Shown: positions 6,372 to 11,404 of the stretch, one piece after another | Position numbering within the stretch: the stretch's first letter is position 1 | Layout of the letters: every line of letters starts with the position of its first letter | Assembly: GCA_017458545.1 (NCBI GenBank) | Contig: JAFTBA010000126.1 | Span: forward strand, 1 to 11,404 | DNA: 11,404 nt | Source: Synergistaceae bacterium | GTDB lineage: Bacteria; Synergistota; Synergistia; Synergistales; Aminobacteriaceae | Direction: 5' to 3' | Notes under the pieces: model-generated | The model's database searches: none | What the model was told of the DNA's origin: nothing | Seen by the model: the letters and a program-made list of their open reading frames with translations, nothing else | Made by a program: the position numbers and the translations under genes

Positions 6372-7091
6372 CTTATACCCCCTCCGCGTAATAATCTTCC
6401 CGTCAACAATATAGCTCTGCGAATTTCCAACGATAACAGTACAGAACATATCAAGTCCTCCGAAATCTCTCAGTCTCTTTAACGTCATAACCTCATGGCT
6501 CTCATCATTACGTCCTGCGTTCCTCACGAACCCCGAAGGTGTTTCAGGGTCTTTCACCGTTAAAAGAACATCGCAAGCCCTCCTCAAATGATTCGGTCTG
6601 AGCGAACTCACAGGGTTATATATGCAGACGACAAAATCCCCCCAACACGCAGCGGTTAATCTCTTCTCAATAACGCTCCATTCTGTTAAACGGTCGCTCA
6701 GGCTGACCACAACATAATCATTCATCAGCGGTGCGCCAAGTATGGCAGCACACGAATTAGCAGCAGTTACACCCGGTATAATTCTTACTTCGACTCCTGA
6801 ACCCTCCGCTAACTCAAGCATTAACCCTGCCATACCGTAAACACCTGCATCGCCTCCAGAAATTAACGCCACATTCTTACCGTAATCACGCGCCTCACTC
6901 AATGCCATGTTACATCTGTCAGTCTCACGGGTCATTCCTGAGGTAAATATTTTTTTGTGAGCCGTTAAATTCCGTATCAGGTCAACATATTTCGGGTAAC
7001 CTACAATGACATCGCATGACTTTATCGCTTCAACGGCCTCAATAGTCATTGTATCGCCGCCTCCGGACCCTATACCCACAACGTAAATCAC
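6366..7091 (-). CDS. cobJ: Precorrin-3B / cobalt-precorrin-3 C17-methyltransferase
   Basis: This enzyme of corrin-ring synthesis transfers a methyl group from SAM to C17 during ring contraction. In an anaerobe the oxygen-independent name cbiH would apply. The 241-residue product matches the family: VVGIGSGGGDTMTIEAVEAI at the N-terminus, a VGYPKYVDLI segment, the glycine-rich SAM loop ISGGDAGVYGMAG (usually SGGDPGIYGMA), IPGVTAANSCAAILGAPL, and a C-terminal TVIVGNSQSY..RRGY motif. It begins at GTG 7091, and the GTGA overlap with the trmFO stop implies translational coupling. No other cobalamin gene is in the window. The stop lies inside the end of yraN on the other strand. Confidence 0.95.
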   Translation of the reverse strand: MIYVVGIGSGGGDTMTIEAVEAIKSCDVIVGYPKYVDLIRNLTAHKKIFTSGMTRETDRCNMALSEARDYGKNVALISGGDAGVYGMAGLMLELAEGSGVEVRIIPGVTAANSCAAILGAPLMNDYVVVSLSDRLTEWSVIEKRLTAACWGDFVVCIYNPVSSLRPNHLRRACDVLLTVKDPETPSGFVRNAGRNDESHEVMTLKRLRDFGGLDMFCTVIVGNSQSYIVDGKIITRRGYKL

Positions 7092-8392
7092 AGCGTCCTC
7101 AGAAATTCATTCAGCGCATTCAACGCTCTTGTCCGGTGAAACATTGCGCGTTCCTTCTTACCTTTAATGCCTGAGACCTGCGGAAAGATTCCCAAGTTCA
7201 TGTTCATAGGCTGGAAGTGTTCAGGCTCTGCAGTTCTCAGGTAATTCAATAGTGAACCTGCAGCACATTCACGCGGCCATGAAGGAAGTTCCTTACCGCT
7301 GAGGAGTGATGAGGCGTTAATCCCTGCAACGAGTCCCATTGCTGTACTTTCCATGTAGCCCTCAACACCTGTAATCTGACCTGCAAGAAAAACATCATCA
7401 TATCCCCTCAGCCTTAACCATTCATCGAGGACAACAGGAGCATTAACGGAAGTGTTGCGGTGCATTACTCCGAGTCTGACGAACTCGGCATTTTCAAGGC
7501 CGGGAATCATAGCAAAGACACGTTTTTGTTCAGGCCATTTGAGTCCCGTCTGGAAACCTACCAGATTGAACAGTGTTCCCTCAGAATTGTCCTGCCTCAG
7601 CTGAACTGCTGCGTAAGGTTCACGGCCTGTTCGCGGGTCGGTTAATCCTCTGGGTTTCATAGGACCGAATCTCAATGTATCGACTCCTCTTTCGGCAAGT
7701 GCCTCAACTGGCATACAGCCCTCGAAATATTTAGCACTCTTCTCGAAGTCATGAGGGACGTTCCTTTCTGCGTGAATGAGAGCGTCATAGAAAGCTGAAT
7801 ATTCGTCTTTCGACATTGGGCAGTTAATATAGTCATCACTGCGTCCGTAACGCCCCGTAACAAAAACTTTCGACATGTCTACAGACTCTCTCGTAACTAC
7901 GGGGGCAACAGCATCGTAAAAATAAATCCTTTCACCTGCTACAGCCCTTAAACTTTCCGCAAGCCTGTCGGAAGTTAAAGGACCTGATGAAATTATTGCC
8001 GCTGTTTTCGGAACGTCAGTATATTCTTCGCGGATAAGGTGAATATTTTTATGTGATGTTATGCGTTCGGTAACCAGTGATGAGAATTTTTCGCGGTCAA
8101 CAGCTAATGCACCTCCTGCAGGAACTCTGGAGGCATTAGCGCATGAAAGTATTAACGAGTTCATGAGTGCTAATTCTTCCTTGAGGATACCTGCTGCTGA
8201 AACCCTGTCGTTTTTGTTCTCTGAACCCAGCGAATTACTGCATACTATTTCGGCTAACATAGCTGTTTTGTGCGCAGGGGTTAAGAGCTTCGGCCTCATC
8301 TCGTAAAGCTCAACGGTAAATCCTCTTTCCGCAAGCTGATAAGCAGCTTCACAGCCTGCTAACCCTGCACCTATTACAGTGATGTCATTCAT
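7088..8392 (-). CDS. trmFO: Folate-dependent tRNA (uracil-5-)-methyltransferase TrmFO
   Basis: TrmFO makes 5-methyluridine at position 54 of the tRNA T-loop using methylene-tetrahydrofolate and reduced FAD. The 434-residue protein begins with the FAD-binding motif GAGLAGCEAAYQLAERG (G8, G10, G13). It keeps C51 in VCSNSLGSE and C226 in FEGCMPVE, which correspond to the two cysteines I know from the B. subtilis enzyme (C53 and C226). Further family motifs are RFGPMKPRGL, LVGFQTGLKWPEQKRV, and FLAGQITGVEGYMESTAMGL. The ATG at 8392 overlaps the phosphatase stop by 8 bases. The enzyme is typical of Firmicutes and other folate-dependent lineages, and Proteobacteria generally use SAM-dependent TrmA instead. 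The gene shows no truncation. Confidence 0.98.
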   Translation of the reverse strand: MNDITVIGAGLAGCEAAYQLAERGFTVELYEMRPKLLTPAHKTAMLAEIVCSNSLGSENKNDRVSAAGILKEELALMNSLILSCANASRVPAGGALAVDREKFSSLVTERITSHKNIHLIREEYTDVPKTAAIISSGPLTSDRLAESLRAVAGERIYFYDAVAPVVTRESVDMSKVFVTGRYGRSDDYINCPMSKDEYSAFYDALIHAERNVPHDFEKSAKYFEGCMPVEALAERGVDTLRFGPMKPRGLTDPRTGREPYAAVQLRQDNSEGTLFNLVGFQTGLKWPEQKRVFAMIPGLENAEFVRLGVMHRNTSVNAPVVLDEWLRLRGYDDVFLAGQITGVEGYMESTAMGLVAGINASSLLSGKELPSWPRECAAGSLLNYLRTAEPEHFQPMNMNLGIFPQVSGIKGKKERAMFHRTRALNALNEFLRTL

Positions 8393-9206
8393 GGGATAAT
8401 TTTCCTCTTAACACGTTTATATCTTCCGGTGAAACGCCTATACTGAAAAAATATCTTGCTGCAGCATCAGCGAGGTTAATACCTTCAAGAGTTTCAAGAC
8501 CGAAAGCAGTACAAAGAAAATTATAAATTTCATAGCGTGCTACAAATTCATATTCATCAGAGCCTGCTGTTATCCCGAAATAGTTTCTGAACGAAATCAT
8601 GTAGTCGTCTGTAACTTCCTGAATATTCGCGCCCGTTAAGCACTCGATAAGGGCGCATACGAATCCTGCCCTGTCTTTTCCTAAACTGCAGTGAATGAGG
8701 TAAGGAGGTTCGTTAGCGGCCATGAATCGAATCCCTTCAGCAAGACTCTTTTTGAATTTTTTATCGGAATACTTCATGCCGAGATTCAAACAGATAATTT
8801 TTTGAGTACTGTAGTAACTCCCTGAGTAACCCTTATGAGCTTTCATGCTCTTGTCAGAGTCTGCAAGGTTAATGAAAGTTTTAATGCTTGCAAGTTCGGC
8901 GGCATTGTCAGCGATTCTGTTGCGTTCGCCCCAAGTGCTTACGGGCGATGACGAACGGAACAGTTTTCTCTCAGCGATTCCGTTCGTGTGAACCATGCGG
9001 AAATTTGCGAACTCCAAATCGCTCAGCTGAGGGTAATCGCTTCTGTGTCTTCCGAGTCGTCCTGAGAGTGAACGGTAAAATTTTTTGCTGTCAAATTTTC
9101 TGCCGTTAATTTCGGGCTGTTCTGAACGGGAAATTGACGGCAGTGTTAAAACAACAAAGAAAACCGCGAGGAGTGCGGTTAAAATTTTTCTGAGTTTCAA
9201 TTTCAA
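8385..9206 (-). CDS. Exported tyrosine-type (CX5R) phosphatase
   Basis: The 273-residue protein begins with a basic-hydrophobic signal segment (KLKLRKILTALLAVFFVVLTL, about 2-22). It carries the P-loop signature HCSLGKDRAG, with nucleophile C173 and phosphate-binding R179. An FRSSSP motif (83-88) resembles the RS region of the Y_phosphatase3 family. Substrates could be phosphotyrosine, phosphoserine, phosphoinositide or phytate-like inositol phosphates, and the sequence does not decide. The signal sequence implies action outside the inner membrane. It is probably cut by signal peptidase I near residues 25-30, though no ideal A-x-A site is present. The start is TTG 9206, supported by GAGGAG five bases upstream. 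The gene lies 2 bases after the lipoprotein gene and overlaps trmFO by 8 bases, so all three are co-transcribed. Confidence 0.85.
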   Translation of the reverse strand: MKLKLRKILTALLAVFFVVLTLPSISRSEQPEINGRKFDSKKFYRSLSGRLGRHRSDYPQLSDLEFANFRMVHTNGIAERKLFRSSSPVSTWGERNRIADNAAELASIKTFINLADSDKSMKAHKGYSGSYYSTQKIICLNLGMKYSDKKFKKSLAEGIRFMAANEPPYLIHCSLGKDRAGFVCALIECLTGANIQEVTDDYMISFRNYFGITAGSDEYEFVARYEIYNFLCTAFGLETLEGINLADAAARYFFSIGVSPEDINVLRGKLSHE

Positions 9207-9208
9207 CG

Positions 9209-10507
9209 CTACTCCTCGAAAATAATCGGCTTGCCTTTAACGGCAGTACCTTCAACGTATTCATCAGTACCGATATAAAGCGTATGGCCGTTAAGATTTA
9301 TGCTTGTTTTGTCGCAGGTCAGTGAGTTGACATACGAGTCTTCCGTTAAATCCCAAACAGATCCCGTAGCATCAACATAAACCCTTCCAGAAGTTCCAAG
9401 AGAGTTTACTGCTCCCGTGAAAGCTGCGTTACTCAGGTATACGTTGACAGCTGATATTTCATCGAGGGCTATATCGCCGTCAATGTCCTGATTCTTCACG
9501 TAAAAATTAACTCTGCCTCCGTTGACTCCTGAGTTGGATTTTTCCGCCCTGAGCAATACTCCCGAAAGGTCTTCATTGATTATCAGTGAAGTACTGACAG
9601 TGATTTGAGCTTCTGTGTTCGTAACAAGGAAAATATCGCCGTGTTTATTGGTGAGAGTTCCTCCCTGCATGTTAAAGACTGCAGTACCGTCAACAGCATT
9701 AGTACCCTGCTGACGGATTAAAACTGCCTGTAATCTTTCAGCAGCCGACTCGCTATCGTAAACGGTATTATGATCTGCAGTGATGTCGCAGCTTGTGAGT
9801 GATACCGAGCTTATGCCGTTAATGACTACCGACTGGGCAGCATTAGCTTCGAGTTTAGCATTTGAGACAGTTACTTCACCTCCCGAATAAACTGAAGGAG
9901 AGCCGAGACCTTTTGCCGCGTAACGTCCTCTTGCTGCTGTAATGACTCCGTTTCTTTCGGCGCGTAACGGCGGAGCGTCTGAGCCTGAAGTTTCAACGGT
10001 AACATGTTTTGAGATTACAGTACCCTCATTAGAGGCTGCCAGACCTGCAGCTCTTGTGCCTCTTGTGAATACGACGCAGTCCGAAACAGTAACGATAGTG
10101 CCTGTGTTGTAAGCGAAAACTGCATTGGAGTTATCACCGCTGGAGTCGATGATGGAGTTCCAGATAGAGAGGTCTGCACCGTCTCTTGCGAGTATTGCGG
10201 AGTTAGAGCCGTAGAGTATGGCCTGTTGAGTTGAAGAGCTGCCTGTTTTTGTGAACCTGTAGTAAGAATACTCCCGTTTGTCTCCGCTGACGATGAAGAG
10301 GTTATATTCGTCTTTATCGTTGACGAGTTTGGCTCTTGTGTCAATGTCGGTGGAAGTGAGGTATTGAATTGCGCTGAGATCTTTTTCGGTGCTTGAGGAC
10401 GAGCTGCCGCCGTCATCAGAGGATCTGTGATCCATTTTGCAGCCTGACCCTATGAAGAGCGAAGCTGTTAGTGCGAGGATGAGGAAGTGTAAATATTTTA
10501 ACCTCAA
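9209..10507 (-). CDS. Putative beta-helix surface lipoprotein
   Basis: I do not recognise a named family. From TTG 10507 the product is 432 residues. The N-terminus (RLKYLHFLILALTASLFIGSGC) is a lipoprotein signal with the likely lipidated cysteine at C23. A short Ser/Asp/Gly linker (about 28-40) follows. The rest is Ser/Thr/Val/Asn-rich with many short strands ending in turns (for example GGEVTVSNAKLEANAAQSVV, SSVSLTSCDITADHNTV, GRVNFYVKNQDIDGDIALDEI). This resembles right-handed parallel beta-helix or pectate-lyase-like surface proteins and autotransporter passengers. No catalytic residues can be identified. An in-frame start at 10618 would precede the signal with an improbable tail inside citX. 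The good ribosome site at 10516-10522 supports 10507. The residue after the cysteine is Lys, so there is no inner-membrane retention Asp, and outer-surface placement is plausible. It sits between citX and the exported phosphatase. Confidence 0.8.
   Translation of the reverse strand: MRLKYLHFLILALTASLFIGSGCKMDHRSSDDGGSSSSSTEKDLSAIQYLTSTDIDTRAKLVNDKDEYNLFIVSGDKREYSYYRFTKTGSSSTQQAILYGSNSAILARDGADLSIWNSIIDSSGDNSNAVFAYNTGTIVTVSDCVVFTRGTRAAGLAASNEGTVISKHVTVETSGSDAPPLRAERNGVITAARGRYAAKGLGSPSVYSGGEVTVSNAKLEANAAQSVVINGISSVSLTSCDITADHNTVYDSESAAERLQAVLIRQQGTNAVDGTAVFNMQGGTLTNKHGDIFLVTNTEAQITVSTSLIINEDLSGVLLRAEKSNSGVNGGRVNFYVKNQDIDGDIALDEISAVNVYLSNAAFTGAVNSLGTSGRVYVDATGSVWDLTEDSYVNSLTCDKTSINLNGHTLYIGTDEYVEGTAVKGKPIIFEE
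9212..9217 (-). promoter_or_regulatory. Ribosome binding site fixing the TTG start of the phosphatase
   Basis: Read on the minus strand the bases are GAGGAG, five bases before the TTG at 9206-9204. They are also the final two Glu codons of the lipoprotein gene, so the site sits inside the preceding reading frame. No ATG or GTG near the signal peptide has comparable support. Confidence 0.8.
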
Positions 10508-10515
10508 AATAAAAA

Positions 10516-10522
10516 CTCCTTT
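10516..10522 (-). promoter_or_regulatory. Ribosome binding site fixing the TTG start of the lipoprotein
   Basis: The minus-strand sequence AAAGGAG lies eight bases before TTG 10507-10505, an ideal spacing. It decides the start in favour of the TTG that begins a clean lipoprotein signal. It falls in the 34-base gap after the citX stop. Confidence 0.85.
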
Positions 10523-10541
10523 CGGAATAAAGAATAAATCA

Positions 10542-11051
10542 TTAACAGAAATTTGCTGACAGTAAATCAGAAACGGCCTTTTGCAGTTCAGGTACTGAGT
10601 GTTTGCGTGAACGTGCACAATCCTGAGCCTGATTGCTGCAGATGAGGCAGGTTCTGAAATCCTGACGTGATAATTTTCTTCCTAAAGGGTCAATAATGTC
10701 AATGTCAAATAATCTTCCTATCGGTGAAGAGTTTTCGATGTGAACGGCTAAGTCTTTTAGTTTTTCGGGTGAAACGCTGCAAACTGCAAGGAGTAATTCA
10801 TCGCCTGTGTCCTCATGAATTTCAGAGGCATCGAGGATTTTAGCGTTTAAGCGTGCGAGTCCCTCAAGGATTAAGATTTGCCCGATGTCGAAAGCCCTGC
10901 GGATTAAGTCATTTGTTTTAACCGGGCCCGGAATGTTCATGCTGAACGAGACCAAAGGCGAATGATATTGAGCGAGAAAAGACTGCTGGGAATTAGCACG
11001 CTGTTCGCGTCTTGCAAGCATTTGTGATAGAGTGATTTCGTTACCTGTCAT
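10542..11051 (-). CDS. citX: CitX-like holo-citrate lyase synthase (phosphoribosyl-dephospho-CoA transferase)
   Basis: CitX attaches the phosphoribosyl-dephospho-CoA arm to the acyl-carrier subunit (CitD) of citrate lyase, which cleaves citrate to acetate and oxaloacetate in fermenting bacteria. The 169-residue protein fits the family: LSQMLARREQRANSQQSFL (8-26), VSFSMNIPGPVKTN (34-47), the core GRLFDIDIIDP (112-122), and the C-terminal RTCLICSNQAQDCARSRKH with C135, C138 and C145. It starts at ATG 11051. AAAGGGG lies at 11066-11072, a long 14-base spacing. No citC, citD, citE, citF or citG is in the window, so the gene is separated from its usual partners and must serve a lyase encoded elsewhere, or have another carrier target. 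It is the first gene of the minus-strand train. Confidence 0.92.
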   Translation of the reverse strand: MTGNEITLSQMLARREQRANSQQSFLAQYHSPLVSFSMNIPGPVKTNDLIRRAFDIGQILILEGLARLNAKILDASEIHEDTGDELLLAVCSVSPEKLKDLAVHIENSSPIGRLFDIDIIDPLGRKLSRQDFRTCLICSNQAQDCARSRKHSVPELQKAVSDLLSANFC

Positions 11052-11081
11052 GATAAAAATAAAGTCCCCTTTGTGAGAGAA

Positions 11082-11087
11082 ATTATA
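11082..11087 (-). promoter_or_regulatory. Probable -10 box of the citX-to-cobJ operon
   Basis: Read on the minus strand the bases are a perfect TATAAT in an A/T-rich stretch, 30 bases before the citX ATG, which would give a leader of about 20-25 bases. The -35 region is poor: the hexamer 17 bases upstream matches TTGACA at only about three positions, so an activator or another contact may help. The 74-base gap between the edge gene and citX is the only real intergenic space in the minus-strand train. Confidence 0.55.
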
Positions 11088-11125
11088 TCTTAAATATCAG
11101 GGGTAGACGATATGTATCATGATTT

Positions 11126-11404
11126 TCAGCGTGACAAGTCATTATCTCTGACGAAAGCAATGAAACTGTCAATGATTTTCTCTGTGCGCTGAGTTATATC
11201 TTCTTCTGTAAAATCTGATTTTGTTTCTGCGAGTTTTTTCAGTTCGTGAATATTTGTATCAGGTTTTCCGTGAACGCGGCCGCGATAATATTTAGCCTTA
11301 TCCTGAAATCTGTAATCAGAGGCGCGGATATTAATCTTTTTTTCGAGAAGTGATTTGTTGCCTAATGCTTCGCCGTTAGGCGGAACAGGTATTCTGTTTC
11401 TTGC
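11126..11404 (-). CDS. C-terminal fragment of a GmrSD/DUF262-DUF1524-like protein
   Basis: On the minus strand a frame is open from the right edge to TGA (11128-11126), giving 92 residues with no start in view. The segment NGEALGNKSLLEKKINIRAS followed by DYRFQDKAKYYRG resembles the GN-(L/K)-(T/S)-L-L ... K-x-N ... F-x-x-K-x-x-Y-Y pattern of the DUF1524 HNH-like region at the end of GmrSD-type proteins. Those proteins restrict modified (for example glucosylated) phage DNA and pair a DUF262 NTPase domain with DUF1524. The last 40 residues are Glu/Lys/Asp-rich and helical (ITQRTEKIIDSFIAFVRDND). The core HNH residues lie beyond the edge, so activity cannot be judged. The fragment runs in the same direction as citX but has its own end, 74 bases before the citX ATG. 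Confidence 0.6.
   Translation of the reverse strand, partial: ARNRIPVPPNGEALGNKSLLEKKINIRASDYRFQDKAKYYRGRVHGKPDTNIHELKKLAETKSDFTEEDITQRTEKIIDSFIAFVRDNDLSR

Noticed and set aside
10015..10416. 133-codon minus-strand frame within the lipoprotein gene
   Set aside because: It is a shifted reading of the Ser/Thr-rich lipoprotein, biased to Ser, Thr and Gln by composition, with no start signal.
11103..11123. ATCATGAT palindrome and GATATGTATC near-palindrome upstream of citX, considered as an operator
   Set aside because: The arms are short, A/T-rich and not repeated near the -10 box, so chance is the simpler explanation.

Overview
This window looks like ordinary chromosomal DNA of a bacterium. 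It holds two long, tightly packed gene trains that run toward each other and meet near 6366-6371. The gene content fits an anaerobe of the Synergistota or a related Firmicutes-like lineage, and I favour Synergistota. This placement is inferred from gene order, TrmFO instead of a folate-free tRNA methylase, corrin biosynthesis, citrate-lyase maturation, and SD-driven TTG/GTG starts. It has not been tested by phylogeny. No rRNA, tRNA, CRISPR array, transposase or phage gene was seen, and no gene-free stretch exceeds about 75 bases.

Plus-strand train (1-6371): the C-terminal part of a PASTA-domain protein, then ribulose-phosphate 3-epimerase (rpe), a RodZ-like membrane HTH protein, signal peptidase I (lepB), the ribosome-assembly GTPase RbgA/YlqF, RNase HII (rnhB), a FliK-like protein (YlqG type), a tiny FlhB C-terminal-like protein (YlqH type), and a YraN/UPF0102 nuclease-fold protein. 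Gaps are 0-14 bases and several genes overlap, so this is almost certainly one transcription unit entering from the left. The block rbgA-rnhB-ylqG-ylqH matches the order I know from Bacillus subtilis. The FliK-like and FlhB-like members keep only parts of the domains that talk to each other in flagellar export, and no flagellar gene is nearby.

Minus-strand train (11051 down to 6366): citX, a beta-helix-like surface lipoprotein, an exported CX5R (tyrosine-type) phosphatase, trmFO and cobJ/cbiH. A TATAAT box upstream of citX is the likely promoter. After citX the genes are joined by a 34-base gap, a 2-base gap and then short overlaps. The set mixes envelope proteins, a tRNA methylase and isolated cofactor genes, so it is a mixed operon rather than a pathway operon. 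The lipoprotein and the phosphatase both start at TTG codons fixed by good Shine-Dalgarno sequences.

Right edge (11126-11404, minus strand): the end of a protein resembling the C-terminal HNH-like region (DUF1524) of GmrSD/DUF262 modification-dependent restriction enzymes.

The points most worth a second look are the orphan FliK-like/FlhB-like pair, a palindromic element that writes extra residues into the start of RNase HII, the uncharacterised lipoprotein-phosphatase pair, orphan citX and cobJ, and the restriction-like fragment at the edge. I see no clear evidence of a wholly new system.
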